Program-made: the position numbers and the translations under genes
NCBI GenBank assembly: GCA_002427815.1
Contig: DIZF01000089.1
Coordinates: 25,052 to 88,907 of the forward strand
Direction of reading: 5' to 3'
DNA from: Ramlibacter tataouinensis
GTDB taxonomy: Bacteria; Pseudomonadota; Gammaproteobacteria; Burkholderiales; Burkholderiaceae_C
DNA: 63,856 nucleotides
Part shown: piece by piece, positions 32,987 through 43,089 of the stretch
Numbering within the stretch: the first letter of the stretch is position 1
How the letters are laid out: the number at the start of each line of letters is the position of its first letter
The notes under the pieces: model-generated
Told to the model about the DNA's origin: nothing
The model's database searches: none
What the model saw: the letters and a program-made list of their open reading frames with translations, nothing else

Positions 32987-35535
32987 CACCAATCCTCCTT
33001 CACTGCCAGCACGGCATCGCGGCCGGCGGCGGCGCGCCCCGCCAGCCACGCCGTGACGGTGCCCGCGGCCACCACGGCGGCGCACAGCGCCAGCAGGCGG
33101 CCCCAGGGCAGCAGCAGGTCCATGGTCCAGTGAAAGCTCTGCGGGTTGACCACATCCACCAGCACCACCGACACCGCCAGGCCCAGCGCCAGCCCGGCGA
33201 CCGATCCGATCACGGTCCAGGCCGCGCCTTCGCCGGCGACCACGGCCAGGATCTGCCTGCGCGTCAGGCCCAGGTGGGCCAGCAGGCCGAACTCCTTGCG
33301 CCGCGCCAGCACCTGCGCGCTGAAGCTGGCGGCCACGCCGAACAGGCCGATCCCGATCGCCACGGCCTGCAGCCAGTAGGTGACGGCGAAGCTGCGGTCG
33401 AAGATGCGCAGCGACAGCGCGCGCAGTTCCCGCGCCGATGCGAAATCGATCCCGCCGGCGCTGCCGGCTTCGCGCTGGGCCAGCGCCCGGATGGCTTGCT
33501 GCAGCTGCGCCGCGTCGGCACCGGACGCGAGCCAGATCTGCAGGTCGTTGGCGCGCCGGTCGCCCGTCAGGCGCTGGAAGTCGCCGCTGTCCATCGCGAT
33601 CGCGCCGCTCTGGCGCACATAGTCGCGCCACACGCCGGCGACGAAAAAGACCGGTGCGGCCGAGCCGGCCGGTGCGAACGCCTTGGCCAGGGGCGGGAAC
33701 ACCGTCCCCGGCCGCGCGCCGTACAGATCGACCATGGCCTCGCTCACATAGATGGGGATCTGGCCGGCCGGGGAGCGCCGAGCATCTCCCACCAGCGGCA
33801 GCGTGCGCGCGGGGTCTCCGATCTCGCGGGCCATCAACGCCACCGCGGGCAGGCCCGGGTCGAGCAACAGCGCCCGGGTGCGCATCGCGCTGACACGGCG
33901 CACGCCGTCCAGCCGGGCCACCGCCTGCGTGAACTCCGGTGAGAACCATGCGGTCTCGGCCGCCGCGGACGAGATGGCGGTGCGCACATAGAGGTCGGCC
34001 GGCAGCACCACGTCCAGCCAGTGCGCGACCGAGTCGCGGAAACTCGCCACCATCACGGTGAGCGCCACCGCCAGGCTGAGCGATGCCACCACGCCGCTCA
34101 CGGCGACGGCCGCGCTCTCGCGCACCCGGCGCGCGCGCTCCACCGCGAGCAGCGGCAACAGGCGGCCGCGCAGCGCCGGGGCCAGCCGGTCGTAGACCAG
34201 CGCGACGGCCCAGGGCAAGGCCGTGATCCCGCCCACCAGCAACAGCCCGACCGAGATGTAGGCGCCCAGGGGAAGGCCCATGACCGGCGGGACCAGCGCC
34301 AGCGCGACGCCGGCCGCCATCAACAGCAGGCCAATGGCGCGCCGGCGCGTGTGAGGCGCACCCGTGCCCAGCCCCTTGAGCGTCTGTGCCAGCGGCAATT
34401 GCTGGGCCGCGCGCGCCGGCAGCCAGCCGCCGGCTGCTGCGGCGACCGTGCCCAGCGCGGCGTAGACCACGGCGGCCAGCCCGCTCCACTGCAATTGCGG
34501 TGCCACACCGGAGAAGTAGCCGCCGCCCAGGTCGCCACCCAGCATCCGCAATCCCAGCGCCGCCAGTGCCGCGCCCAGGGCGATGCCCAGCGCGCTGCCG
34601 CCCAGGCCCAGCAGCAGCGACTCGATCAGCACCAGGCGGCGCCGCTGCCCCGCGGTGAGCCCGAGCACCCCCAGCAGGGCAAACTGCTGCGCCCGGCGCG
34701 CAACGCTGAGCGAGAGCACCGAATACACCAGGAAAGTGCCGGTGAACAGGGCCACCAGCGCCAGCACCGCCAGGTTGACGCGGTAAGCGCGCGAGAGGTT
34801 GTTCACGCGCTGCGCGTCGTCCAGCGGCTCGACGTCCACCACGCCCGCCGGCAGCTTGAGCGAACGCAGGAAGGCGACGCGATCCACGCCCGGCCGCAGC
34901 TTCACGTCGATGCGCGAGAGCTGGCCCTGGCGGCCGAAGAAGTCCTGGGCCGCCGCTATGTCCATGACCGCGAGTGGGCCGCCGCCCGCGCTCACCGTCC
35001 CCGCCACGCGGGCCTCCCGCATACTCAGCCCGCTTTGGAGCTGCAGGCGCGACCCTGCTGCCGCGGGCTGCACCCCCAGCAGCTGCCGGGCCGCCGGATT
35101 GAGAAAAACCGTCTCGGGCGCGAACACAGCGAGCCGGTCGACCGCACCGGCGGGCACCGGCATCAGCGCCGGCGCCACCGAGGCCACCAACAGCGCATCC
35201 ACGCCGACGATCCGCACCGGCCTGCGCCTGCCGCCGGGCGCCAGCGCCATCGTGCTGATTTCCAGCACCGGGCTGGCGACGGCGACCTGTTCGTGGGTTG
35301 CCACCTGGGCATACAGCCGCTCGTCCAGGCTGCCCTGGACGGCGCGCAGTTCCAGGTCGGGCTGGCCGCCGGCCGAGCGCACGGCGCTGGAGAATTCGCT
35401 CAGGGCCGAAGCGTTGATCAGGTGCACCGAAAAGGCCAGCGCCACGCCCAGGGTCACCGCCAGGATCGCGGCGGCGTTGCGCCAGGGATGCTGGCGCAGC
35501 TCCTGCCAGGAAAAGGTGAGAAGCAGGGCGAGCAT
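32986..35535 (-). CDS. FtsX-like ABC transporter permease (AttF/AttG type)
   Basis: This 849-residue membrane protein carries one N-terminal helix, a large periplasmic domain, and two FtsX-type helical blocks (about 245-400 and 725-840). It begins MLALLLTFSWQELRQHPWRNAAAILAVTLGVALAF, the usual opening of MacB/LolC-like permeases. It needs a separate ATPase; the best candidate is encoded at 37388-38050, on the same strand but beyond two plus-strand genes. The lipocalin gene follows with a one-base overlap. A CACAAT six bases before the ATG could give it an independent leaderless promoter. Confidence 0.85.
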   Translation of the reverse strand: MLALLLTFSWQELRQHPWRNAAAILAVTLGVALAFSVHLINASALSEFSSAVRSAGGQPDLELRAVQGSLDERLYAQVATHEQVAVASPVLEISTMALAPGGRRRPVRIVGVDALLVASVAPALMPVPAGAVDRLAVFAPETVFLNPAARQLLGVQPAAAGSRLQLQSGLSMREARVAGTVSAGGGPLAVMDIAAAQDFFGRQGQLSRIDVKLRPGVDRVAFLRSLKLPAGVVDVEPLDDAQRVNNLSRAYRVNLAVLALVALFTGTFLVYSVLSLSVARRAQQFALLGVLGLTAGQRRRLVLIESLLLGLGGSALGIALGAALAALGLRMLGGDLGGGYFSGVAPQLQWSGLAAVVYAALGTVAAAAGGWLPARAAQQLPLAQTLKGLGTGAPHTRRRAIGLLLMAAGVALALVPPVMGLPLGAYISVGLLLVGGITALPWAVALVYDRLAPALRGRLLPLLAVERARRVRESAAVAVSGVVASLSLAVALTVMVASFRDSVAHWLDVVLPADLYVRTAISSAAAETAWFSPEFTQAVARLDGVRRVSAMRTRALLLDPGLPAVALMAREIGDPARTLPLVGDARRSPAGQIPIYVSEAMVDLYGARPGTVFPPLAKAFAPAGSAAPVFFVAGVWRDYVRQSGAIAMDSGDFQRLTGDRRANDLQIWLASGADAAQLQQAIRALAQREAGSAGGIDFASARELRALSLRIFDRSFAVTYWLQAVAIGIGLFGVAASFSAQVLARRKEFGLLAHLGLTRRQILAVVAGEGAAWTVIGSVAGLALGLAVSVVLVDVVNPQSFHWTMDLLLPWGRLLALCAAVVAAGTVTAWLAGRAAAGRDAVLAVKEDW

Positions 35536-35541
35536 GCCCTG

Positions 35542-35547
35542 ATTGTG
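35542..35547 (-). promoter_or_regulatory. FtsX-permease -10-like box
   Basis: CACAAT lies six bases before the start codon at 35535. It is a weaker match than others of this arrangement, but the gene has no upstream partner on its strand within 1.8 kb. Confidence 0.35.
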
Positions 35548-35581
35548 CCGACCTCAGGCCAACGGCTGTGCCGGTCTGCGC

Positions 35582-35587
35582 TAAGCT
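35582..35587 (+). promoter_or_regulatory. threonine dehydratase -10-like box
   Basis: TAAGCT lies seven bases before the start codon at 35595; no ribosome-binding site is present. Confidence 0.35.
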
Positions 35588-35594
35588 TGGGGCC

Positions 35595-36569
35595 ATGCTC
35601 CAGCTACCCACCTATGACGATGTCCTCGCGGCCGCGCAGCGGCTGCAGGGCCAGGCCCATCGCACGCCGGTTCTGCGCTCGGCCACGGCCGACCGCCGGC
35701 TCCAGGCCGAGCTGTTCTTCAAATGCGAGAACTTCCAGCGCATGGGCGCTTTCAAGTTTCGCGGCGCCTTCAACGCGATATCGAAATTCAACGCGGAGCA
35801 GCGCAAGGCCGGCGTGCTCACCTTCTCCTCGGGCAACCATGCCCAGGCCGTCGCGCTGTCGGCCCGCATCCTGGGCATCCCGGCCACCATCCTGATGCCG
35901 CTGGACGCGCCCCAGGCCAAGATCGAAGCCACCCGCGGCTATGGCGGCGAGGTGATCCTGTTCGACCGGTACACCCAGGACCGGGAAGCGCTGGGGGCCC
36001 AGCTGGCCGCCGAGCGCGGGCTGACGCTGATCCCGCCGTACGACCATCCGGACGTCATGGCCGGGCAGGGCACAGCCGCCCTCGAACTGCTGCAGGAGGT
36101 CGGAGCGCTCGATGTGCTGCTGGTGCCGTGCGGCGGTGGCGGGCTGCTCAGCGGCAGTGCGCTGGCCGTGCGGGCGCTGGCGCCGCAATGCAAGCTCTAC
36201 GGCGTCGAGCCCGAGGCCGGCAACGACGGCCAGCAATCGCTGCGCAAGGGCGAGATCGTCCACATCGCGACGCCGAACACGATCGCCGACGGCGCGCAGA
36301 CCCAGCACCTGGGGCGCTACACCTTCGAGGTGATCCGCCGCGACGTGGACGACATCCTCACGGCCAGTGACCCACAGCTGGTGGAAGCCATGAAGTTTTT
36401 CGCCGAACGCATGAAGATGGTGGTCGAGCCCACCGGCTGCCTCGGCTTTGCAGCGGCCTGCCATGCCGGCCTGCCGCTTCAGGGCAAGCGCGTCGGGGTG
36501 ATCCTGAGCGGCGGCAATGTGGACCTGGCGCGCTTCGCGCAGCTGATCGCGCCGCCGCCGGCCGCCTGA
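35595..36569 (+). CDS. threonine/serine dehydratase, PLP-dependent (TdcB-like, no ACT domain)
   Basis: This enzyme should deaminate L-threonine or L-serine to an oxo acid using pyridoxal phosphate. The cofactor Lys is Lys54 in GAFKFRGAFN, the substrate loop is SSGNHAQA, and the phosphate cup is PCGGGGLLSG. The 324-residue length lacks the regulatory ACT domains of IlvA, so it resembles catabolic TdcB, serine racemase or hydroxyaspartate dehydratases. An upstream in-frame ATG at 35568 is rejected because MLQLPTYDDV is the usual beginning. It lies between two halves of a minus-strand transporter system. Confidence 0.88.
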   Translation: MLQLPTYDDVLAAAQRLQGQAHRTPVLRSATADRRLQAELFFKCENFQRMGAFKFRGAFNAISKFNAEQRKAGVLTFSSGNHAQAVALSARILGIPATILMPLDAPQAKIEATRGYGGEVILFDRYTQDREALGAQLAAERGLTLIPPYDHPDVMAGQGTAALELLQEVGALDVLLVPCGGGGLLSGSALAVRALAPQCKLYGVEPEAGNDGQQSLRKGEIVHIATPNTIADGAQTQHLGRYTFEVIRRDVDDILTASDPQLVEAMKFFAERMKMVVEPTGCLGFAAACHAGLPLQGKRVGVILSGGNVDLARFAQLIAPPPAA

Positions 36570-36585
36570 TTCCCGGACTGAAGCC

Positions 36586-37368
36586 GTGCAACCCAAAGCC
36601 ATCCACCTGAACGGCAAGCCGCTGGGGAGCGGCCGCTTTCCGGTGATCTGCGCGCCGCTGGTGGGCCGCACGCGCGAGCAGCTGCTGGCCGAGGCGGCCA
36701 GGGTGGCGGCCAAGAAGCCCGACCTGCTGGAGTGGCGGGTGGACTATTTCCAGGGCATCGCCGACACCGCCGCGGTCGTCGAACTCGCGGCCCGCATCGA
36801 AGAAGTGGCTGGCGGCATGCCGCTGCTCTTCACGCGCCGGTCCAGCCGCGAAGGCGGAGAGAAGATTGCGCTGTCGGAAGAACAGGTGGTCGACCTTTAT
36901 CGCGCGGTATGCGAGACCGGCCAGGTCGACCTCGTCGATTTCGAGATGGGCAACGACGCCGCGCAGGTGCGCCAGGTGCGCGAGTTCTCGCGAGCCAGCG
37001 GAGTGCAGCTGGTCCTGTCGTTCCACGATTTCCAGCAGACCCCCGCGCTGGAGTTTCTCAACCAGCGTTACGCCCAGGCGCAATCGCTGGGTGCGGACGT
37101 CGCCAAGGTGGCGGTGATGCCGCGCACCATGGACGATGTGCTCACGCTGTTGACAGCCACACTGCAATCGAGTCGCTCTCTCGACATTCCGTTGATCGGC
37201 ATGGCTATGGGCGGGCCGGGAGCCATCAGCCGGCTGTGCGGCTGGGCCTTCGGTTCCGCATTGACGTTCGCAGTGGGCGATAGTGCTTCGGCGCCGGGAC
37301 AGCTTCCCATCGAGGACCTCGAAGCGGGACTGGCGGTGCTGCGCAAGGCCTTCGGCCCCAACCCCTGA
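36586..37368 (+). CDS. aroD: type I 3-dehydroquinate dehydratase
   Basis: This enzyme removes water from 3-dehydroquinate in the shikimate pathway through a Schiff base. The 260-residue barrel shows LLEWRVDYF with the acidic binding residue, the catalytic His in LSFHDFQQTP, the Schiff-base Lys in DVAKVAVMP, and IGMAMGGPGAISR near the phosphate-like site. The GTG at 36586 is taken as the start because no ATG is suitable. It follows the dehydratase by 16 bases. Many betaproteobacteria also have the type II enzyme, so this copy may serve quinate use or a specialised route. Confidence 0.88.
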   Translation: MQPKAIHLNGKPLGSGRFPVICAPLVGRTREQLLAEAARVAAKKPDLLEWRVDYFQGIADTAAVVELAARIEEVAGGMPLLFTRRSSREGGEKIALSEEQVVDLYRAVCETGQVDLVDFEMGNDAAQVRQVREFSRASGVQLVLSFHDFQQTPALEFLNQRYAQAQSLGADVAKVAVMPRTMDDVLTLLTATLQSSRSLDIPLIGMAMGGPGAISRLCGWAFGSALTFAVGDSASAPGQLPIEDLEAGLAVLRKAFGPNP

Positions 37369-37387
37369 CAGCGTTCCCGCGCCGCTC

Positions 37388-38046
<659 letters not shown>

Positions 38047-38050
<4 letters not shown>

Positions 38051-39015
38051 GCGAAACGTCCCGCTTCCCGCAGCAGTTGCGCCAGCGCACCGGGCGCGTC
38101 GCATTCAATCACGCGGCGCCGGGGCATGGCGCGCAGCCAGGTCCGTTGGCGCTTGGCCAGCTGGCGCGTGGCGAAGATGCCCTGGTCACGCAACTGCTCC
38201 ACCGGAAAAGGCGATCCGGGGGCGGCGTCATCCAGCAATTGCCAGGCCTGCCGATAGCCGACGCAGCGCATGCTGGGCAAGTCGGCGTTCAGGTCGCCCC
38301 GCGCGCGCAGGGCTTTCACCTCGTCCAGGAAACCGGAGGCCAGCATGGCGTCGAAGCGTCGCGCGATGCGTTCGTGCAGCCAGCTGCGCTCGACGGGCTC
38401 CAGCGAGAACAGCGGCGTGGTATTCCACGCGGGGGAATCGGCGCCCGCCTTCCTTGCATGGAAGCTCGACCAGGGTTGTCCCGACACGCGAAACACCTCC
38501 AGGGCGCGCTGGATGCGCTGCGCGTCGCCGGGTGCCAGCCGGGCCGCTGCGACGGGATCGACCCGCGCGAGTTCGGCGTGCAGCGCCGGCCAACCCTCCT
38601 GCGCCGCCTGCGCTTCCAGCTCGGCGCGCACCGCCGGGTCGGCCTTGGGCATGGGGTCCAGCCCGTCGAACCAGACCTTGAAGTACAGCATGGTGCCGCC
38701 CACCAGCAGGGCGAGCTTGCCCCGGGCATTGATCTCGCGCACCAGCCGCTGGGCGTCGGCCGCGAATTCGGCGGCGCTGTACGCCTGCAATGGATCGCGG
38801 ATGTCGATCAGGTGATGCGGCACCGCCGCGCGTTCCGCGGCCGAGGGCTTGGCCGTTCCGATGTCCATGCCGCGATAGACCAGTGCCGAGTCGACGCTGA
38901 CGATCTCGACATCGTGCTGCTGCGCGATCGCGAACGCGGCGGCGCTCTTGCCGGACGCGGTGGGCCCGGCAAGAGCGATCGCGCGCGTGGCGTCAGGTGC
39001 GGCGCGGCTCGCCAT
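38047..39015 (-). CDS. miaA: tRNA dimethylallyltransferase
   Basis: MiaA transfers a dimethylallyl group to A37 of tRNAs reading codons that start with U. The 322-residue protein has the P-loop GPTASGKSA at residues 17-25, the DSALVYRGMDIGTAKP motif that binds substrate, GGTMLYFKVWFDGL, and the late MRCVGYRQAWQLL. It overlaps the MFS gene by 23 bases and the ATPase gene by four. The location downstream of mutL fits the mutL-miaA pairing common in proteobacteria, here interrupted by an MFS gene. Confidence 0.95.
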
Positions 39016-40228
39016 ATTTCTGCACCAGGCTCCAGGCCAGGCCCGCGATGCACAGGCTCCAGAACCAGACCCCGTTGGTCAGCGCGAACACGGTGCCGTC
39101 CAGCCGGGTGCCGATCCAGCCGCCCACGATGAAGGCCGCGATCATGTTCAGGAAGCCGTTGAGGGCGGACGCCGCGCCCGCGGCTTGCGGGAACGGTCCC
39201 ACGGCGGCGCTCTGGGCGCAAGGCTGGTGCACGCCGTGCGCCAGCATGAACAGGTAGTAGGGCAGCATGATGGCCCAGCCGCTGCGCAGTCCGGCCAGGG
39301 CCAGCAGGCCCAGCAAGGTGCCGCCGCCCAGCGTGAGGACACCCGCGATGGCCACCGAATGCCGCAGGCCGAAGCGTGGCAGCAGCCGGCGGCACAGGAA
39401 AGTGCCCAGCAGGTAGACGAAGGACGCCGAGAGCATCACCAGCCCGTACTGCGTGCGCGAGAGGCCGAGCACCTTGATGAACACGAAGGACGACGATGCC
39501 AGGAACGTGAACAGCCCGGCATAGGACGCGGTGGACAGCGCCGACCAGGTGAGGAAGGTGGGATGGCGCAGGATGGCGAGCCAGGTGACCAGCAGCGTGC
39601 GCGGGCGCAGCGCCAGCGGATTGCGGCGCGGCACCGTTTCCTCGAAGCGCAGGGCCACCAGCGCCAGCGAGGCAGCGCCGAACACCACCAGGGCCAACAA
39701 TGCATAACGCCAGCCCAGCGCGTCCGACAGCAGTCCGCCCAGCGGCGCGGACAGGCAGGCGATGACGCCCAGGCCGCTCATGCCCTTGGACATGACGCGC
39801 GCGCCGGTCTCGGGCGTGTACAGGTCGCGCACGACGGCGCGCGCACCCATCACGGCAGCGCCCATGGCCGCGCCTTGCACGGTGCGCCAGACGATCAACA
39901 GCGGCATCGTGGATGCGAGGGCACAGCCGATCGAGGCCAGGGTGTAGGCGGCCAGGCCCAGCAGCAGCACCGGACGGCGGCCGAAGCGGTCCGACAAGGG
40001 TCCCCAGGCCAGTTGCGACACGCCGAAAGCCAGCAACAGCGTGGTCAGCGTCAGCTGGGCCTGCGACACCGGCGCGCCGAAACCTTCGGTCAACGCGGGC
40101 AGCGCGGGCAGGTACAGATCGGTGGTGATCGGCTGGATGCCCAGCAGCAGCGACAGCACCACCACGACGAGGCCGGGCGTCATGGCGGACGGGGCGGCTG
40201 GCGGCGCGGTGTGCGGGACGGCGGGCAT
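38993..40228 (-). CDS. Bcr/CflA-type multidrug MFS transporter
   Basis: This 411-residue inner-membrane protein has 12 helices of the DHA1 family. Diagnostic phrases are GIQPITTDLYLPALPALTEGFG in helix one, LAWGPLSDRFGRRPVLLLGL (motif A) and WRTVQGAAMGAAVMGARAVVRDLY. Such pumps export bicyclomycin, chloramphenicol or cysteine; the substrate here is unknown. A TACCCT seven bases before the ATG suggests a leaderless transcript. The gene end overlaps the start of miaA. Confidence 0.88.
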   Translation of the reverse strand: MPAVPHTAPPAAPSAMTPGLVVVVLSLLLGIQPITTDLYLPALPALTEGFGAPVSQAQLTLTTLLLAFGVSQLAWGPLSDRFGRRPVLLLGLAAYTLASIGCALASTMPLLIVWRTVQGAAMGAAVMGARAVVRDLYTPETGARVMSKGMSGLGVIACLSAPLGGLLSDALGWRYALLALVVFGAASLALVALRFEETVPRRNPLALRPRTLLVTWLAILRHPTFLTWSALSTASYAGLFTFLASSSFVFIKVLGLSRTQYGLVMLSASFVYLLGTFLCRRLLPRFGLRHSVAIAGVLTLGGGTLLGLLALAGLRSGWAIMLPYYLFMLAHGVHQPCAQSAAVGPFPQAAGAASALNGFLNMIAAFIVGGWIGTRLDGTVFALTNGVWFWSLCIAGLAWSLVQKYGEPRRT

Positions 40229-40235
40229 TCGCCCG

Positions 40236-40241
40236 AGGGTA
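40236..40241 (-). promoter_or_regulatory. MFS gene -10-like box, leaderless-type
   Basis: TACCCT is seven bases before the ATG at 40228; no ribosome-binding site lies between. Confidence 0.45.
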
Positions 40242-40258
40242 GCAGAACGCCCTTGCGG

Positions 40259-40435
40259 TCAGCGCAGGCTGAACAGATCGGCCAGGGCCTGGCGGTATTG
40301 GGTGAAGCCCACTGGTGGGCGCTGCGGGTAGCGGGCGGCCAGCCAGTTCCAGGGCGCGCGTCTTCGTACGCCATGTCTTCCGAGGGCAGGCCGGCGGTGC
40401 TCTTGCCGAAACCGCGGTAGTCGATGGCACCCAGC
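40259..40435 (-). pseudogene. alpha/beta-hydrolase gene remnant
   Basis: Translation of the minus strand gives GAIDYRGFGKSTAGLPSEDMAYEDAR directly after the mutL stop, the strand-4 region of a BEM46-like alpha/beta hydrolase. A shift to another frame then gives WNWLAARYPQRP, followed without the nucleophile region by QYRQALADLFSLR and a stop, which reads like a C-terminus. There is no N-terminal part, so the gene has lost its start and its middle and is frameshifted. Confidence 0.7.
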
Positions 40436-42292
40436 CTAGCGACCGCGCAGGAACAGCGCGTCCAGCTCGCGCACCGTGAGCTGGCGCCAGGTGGGCCGGC
40501 CGTGGTTGCACTGGTCGGAGCGTTCGGTTTCCTCCATCTGGCGCAGCAGCGCGTTCATCTCGTCGATGGTCAGCGAGCGGTTCGCGCGCACCGCGCCGTG
40601 GCAGGCCATGGTCCCCAGCAATTCGTTTTGCGCGCGCTCGATCACCGTGCTGGCATCGTGCTGCGCCAGTTCCGCCAGCACGCTGCGCGCCAGTTCCACC
40701 GCGTCACCCTGGGCCACGCTGGTCGGCACCGCCCGCACGGCCAGCGTGCGCGGCGAAAACGCCGTGATGTCCAGGCCCAGCGCCGCCAGCGCGGCGGCGC
40801 CGCTCTCGGCCGTCGCGATTTCCTGCGGTGTCGCGGCAAAGGTGGCCGGGATCAGCAGCGGCTGGCTGGCCAGGCCTCGCGTCGCCCCGCCGATTGCGCG
40901 ACTGCTGTCCATCTGCCGCTTGAGGCGCTCGTAGACGATCCGCTCGTGCGCGGCATGCATGTCGACGATGACGAGGCCTTCGCGGTTCTCGGCGAGGATG
41001 TAGATGCCCTGCAATTGCGCGATGGCCCGGCCCAGCGGCCAGTCGCCCTCGGGCAGTGCCATCGCCTGCGGCCGCGCCGTCTCATCGGCGGGGACGCGAT
41101 CCAGCGTGCTCGCACCCCACAAGGCCGACAGATCGGACACGCGGTGGCCGTCCGCCGCGCCGAAGTTCATGCCCGGTTGGCCCCAGGCCATGAAGGGCTG
41201 TACCGATGTTCCGGCCGCAGCGTCGGCAGGAATGGCGCCTGCCGGCGCTACCGCTGCGCCGGCCCGCGGCGCGGCCAGTGCGTTTTCCACCGCGTGCCGC
41301 ACCGCCTGGTGCACTTCGCGGCTGTCGCGAAACCGCACCTCGATCTTGGTCGGGTGCACGTTGACGTCCACCCGGGCCGGGTCGATGTCCAGGTAAAGCG
41401 CATACACCGGCTGCCGCTGGCCGTGCAACACATCCTCGTAGGCGCTGCGGGCGGCGTGGGCCAGCACCTTGTCGCGCACGAAGCGGCCGTTGACATAGGC
41501 AAACTGCTGGTCGGCCCGCGACCGCGCCGCATCCGGAATGCCGGCCAGGCCCCAGACGCGCAGCGCGTGCCGCCCGTCGGAGCGGATAGCCCCGGTGTGG
41601 TACTCGACGGTGACGCTGCGTTCGACCAGCTCGGGGCCCAGCACGTCGGACAGGCGCTGTTCGCGGCTTGCCGGGCGCCATTGCTCGACCAGCCTGCCCT
41701 CGTGCCAGATGGCGAAACCGACGTCCGGCCGCGCCAGCGCATGCCGGCGCACGGCCTCGACGCAGTGGGCCAGCTCGGTCGCATCGCTCTTGAGAAACTT
41801 GCGCCGCGCGGGGGTGCTGAAAAACAGTTCCTTGACCTCCACCGTGGTGCCGGTGGCGCGGGCGGCGGGCCGCAGTTCGCCGCTGCGCGCGTCGAGCAGG
41901 AAGGCGCTGGCCTGCCCGGCGGTGCGCGACAACAGGCACAACTCGGCCACCGAGGCGATGGCGGCCAGCGCCTCGCCGCGAAAACCCATGGTACTCACAG
42001 CTTCCAGGTCGGCCAGCGATTCGATCTTGCTGGTGGCGTGGCGCCGCAGCGCCAGGGCCAGCTCCTCGCGGGCGATGCCGCTGCCGTCGTCCTCCACCGA
42101 GATCAGGCGCACGCCGCCGGCCGCGAGGCGCACGGTGACCTGGCTGGCGCCGGCGTCCAGCGCGTTGTCCACCAGTTCGCGCACCACCGAGGCCGGCCGC
42201 TCGACCACCTCTCCGGCCGCGATCTGGCTGATCAGCTCTTCCGGGAGTTCGCGGATGGCGCGGCGCGGGGCAGGGGTGATAAGGGCGTTCAC
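40436..42292 (-). CDS. mutL: DNA mismatch repair protein MutL
   Basis: MutL couples MutS mismatch recognition to strand removal. The 618-residue protein has a GHKL ATPase domain (IAAGEVVERP near 20, ELVDNALDAG, DDGSGI, TMGFRGEAL), a linker, and a C-terminal dimerisation domain. DMHAAHERIVYE at about residue 444 fits the DxHA(x)2E(x)4E endonuclease motif, so this MutL should nick DNA itself, as expected where MutH is absent. The GTG at 42292 is chosen because a TACAAT lies eight bases before it; an in-frame ATG at 42364 would overlap the dedA start. Confidence 0.95.
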   Translation of the reverse strand: MNALITPAPRRAIRELPEELISQIAAGEVVERPASVVRELVDNALDAGASQVTVRLAAGGVRLISVEDDGSGIAREELALALRRHATSKIESLADLEAVSTMGFRGEALAAIASVAELCLLSRTAGQASAFLLDARSGELRPAARATGTTVEVKELFFSTPARRKFLKSDATELAHCVEAVRRHALARPDVGFAIWHEGRLVEQWRPASREQRLSDVLGPELVERSVTVEYHTGAIRSDGRHALRVWGLAGIPDAARSRADQQFAYVNGRFVRDKVLAHAARSAYEDVLHGQRQPVYALYLDIDPARVDVNVHPTKIEVRFRDSREVHQAVRHAVENALAAPRAGAAVAPAGAIPADAAAGTSVQPFMAWGQPGMNFGAADGHRVSDLSALWGASTLDRVPADETARPQAMALPEGDWPLGRAIAQLQGIYILAENREGLVIVDMHAAHERIVYERLKRQMDSSRAIGGATRGLASQPLLIPATFAATPQEIATAESGAAALAALGLDITAFSPRTLAVRAVPTSVAQGDAVELARSVLAELAQHDASTVIERAQNELLGTMACHGAVRANRSLTIDEMNALLRQMEETERSDQCNHGRPTWRQLTVRELDALFLRGR

Positions 42293-42300
42293 GAACCGCG

Positions 42301-42306
42301 ATTGTA
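42301..42306 (-). promoter_or_regulatory. mutL -10 box, leaderless-type
   Basis: TACAAT ends eight bases before the GTG start at 42292. No ribosome-binding site is present. Confidence 0.5.
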
Positions 42307-42349
42307 GGGAGCCGGGTACCCCTGGCCCAACTGACGAGGGCCCCGTGTG

Positions 42350-42355
42350 GATAAT
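42350..42355 (+). promoter_or_regulatory. dedA -10 box, leaderless-type
   Basis: GATAAT ends eight bases before the ATG at 42364. It is divergent from the mutL box, with 43 bases between the two. Confidence 0.45.
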
Positions 42356-42363
42356 CCGCCGCA

Positions 42364-43026
42364 ATGGACCTCATCGCCTTTCTGATCGACTTCATCCTGC
42401 ATGTCGACAAACACCTGGAAACCTTCGTGCTGGGCTATGGCACCTGGGTCTATGCCCTGCTGTTCCTCATCATCTTTGTCGAAACCGGCGTGGTGGTGAT
42501 GCCGTTCCTGCCGGGCGACTCGCTGCTGTTCGTGGTCGGCGCCATGTGCGGCCTGGGCCTGATGAGCTATCCGCTGTCGCTGGGGCTGCTGGTGGCGGCG
42601 GCGGTGCTCGGCAACCAGAGCAATTACACGATCGGGCGCTTTTTCGGCCCCAAGGTGTTCCAGTGGGAACAATCGCGCTTTTTCAACAAACAGGCGTTCG
42701 GCGTGGCCCATGCGTTCTACGAGAAATACGGCGGCATCACCATCGTCGCCGCCCGTTTCATGCCGTTCCTGCGCACCTTCGCGCCCTTCGTGGCCGGCGT
42801 GGCGCAAATGACGCGCAGCAAGTTCGCCTTCTACGACGTGACCGGCGGCGTGCTGTGGGTCGGCAGCATTGTCACGGCCGGCTATTTCTTCGGCAGCGTG
42901 CCGTGGGTCAAGCTGCACCTGGACAAGATCATCTGGGCCATGATCCTCGTGCCGGGGCTGATCGTGCTCTGGGGCGCCTGGAAGAGTCGGCGCAAGTCTG
43001 GCCAAGGTGCCGGGGCGCAGGGCTAA
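42364..43026 (+). CDS. DedA-family membrane protein
   Basis: DedA proteins of the inner membrane are thought to be lipid flippases for undecaprenyl phosphate or phospholipids. The 220-residue protein has the family motifs ETGVVVMPFLPGDSLLFVVG near residue 40, GNQSNYTIGRFFG near 80, and ARFMPFLRTFAPFVAGVAQM near 135 with the key Arg residues. It has several helices and two re-entrant loops. The gene is divergent from mutL and probably monocistronic. The exact substrate cannot be told. Confidence 0.92.
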   Translation: MDLIAFLIDFILHVDKHLETFVLGYGTWVYALLFLIIFVETGVVVMPFLPGDSLLFVVGAMCGLGLMSYPLSLGLLVAAAVLGNQSNYTIGRFFGPKVFQWEQSRFFNKQAFGVAHAFYEKYGGITIVAARFMPFLRTFAPFVAGVAQMTRSKFAFYDVTGGVLWVGSIVTAGYFFGSVPWVKLHLDKIIWAMILVPGLIVLWGAWKSRRKSGQGAGAQG

Positions 43027-43077
43027 GCCGGACCTGGCTTTCGAGCCCGCCTGCAGGCGCACGCTGCCAACTCCGCG

Positions 43078-43083
43078 TATATT
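43078..43083 (+). promoter_or_regulatory. Rieske oxygenase -10 box, leaderless-type
   Basis: TATATT ends six bases before the ATG at 43090; the intervening bases carry no ribosome-binding site. Confidence 0.5.
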
Positions 43084-43089
43084 TTCCGG

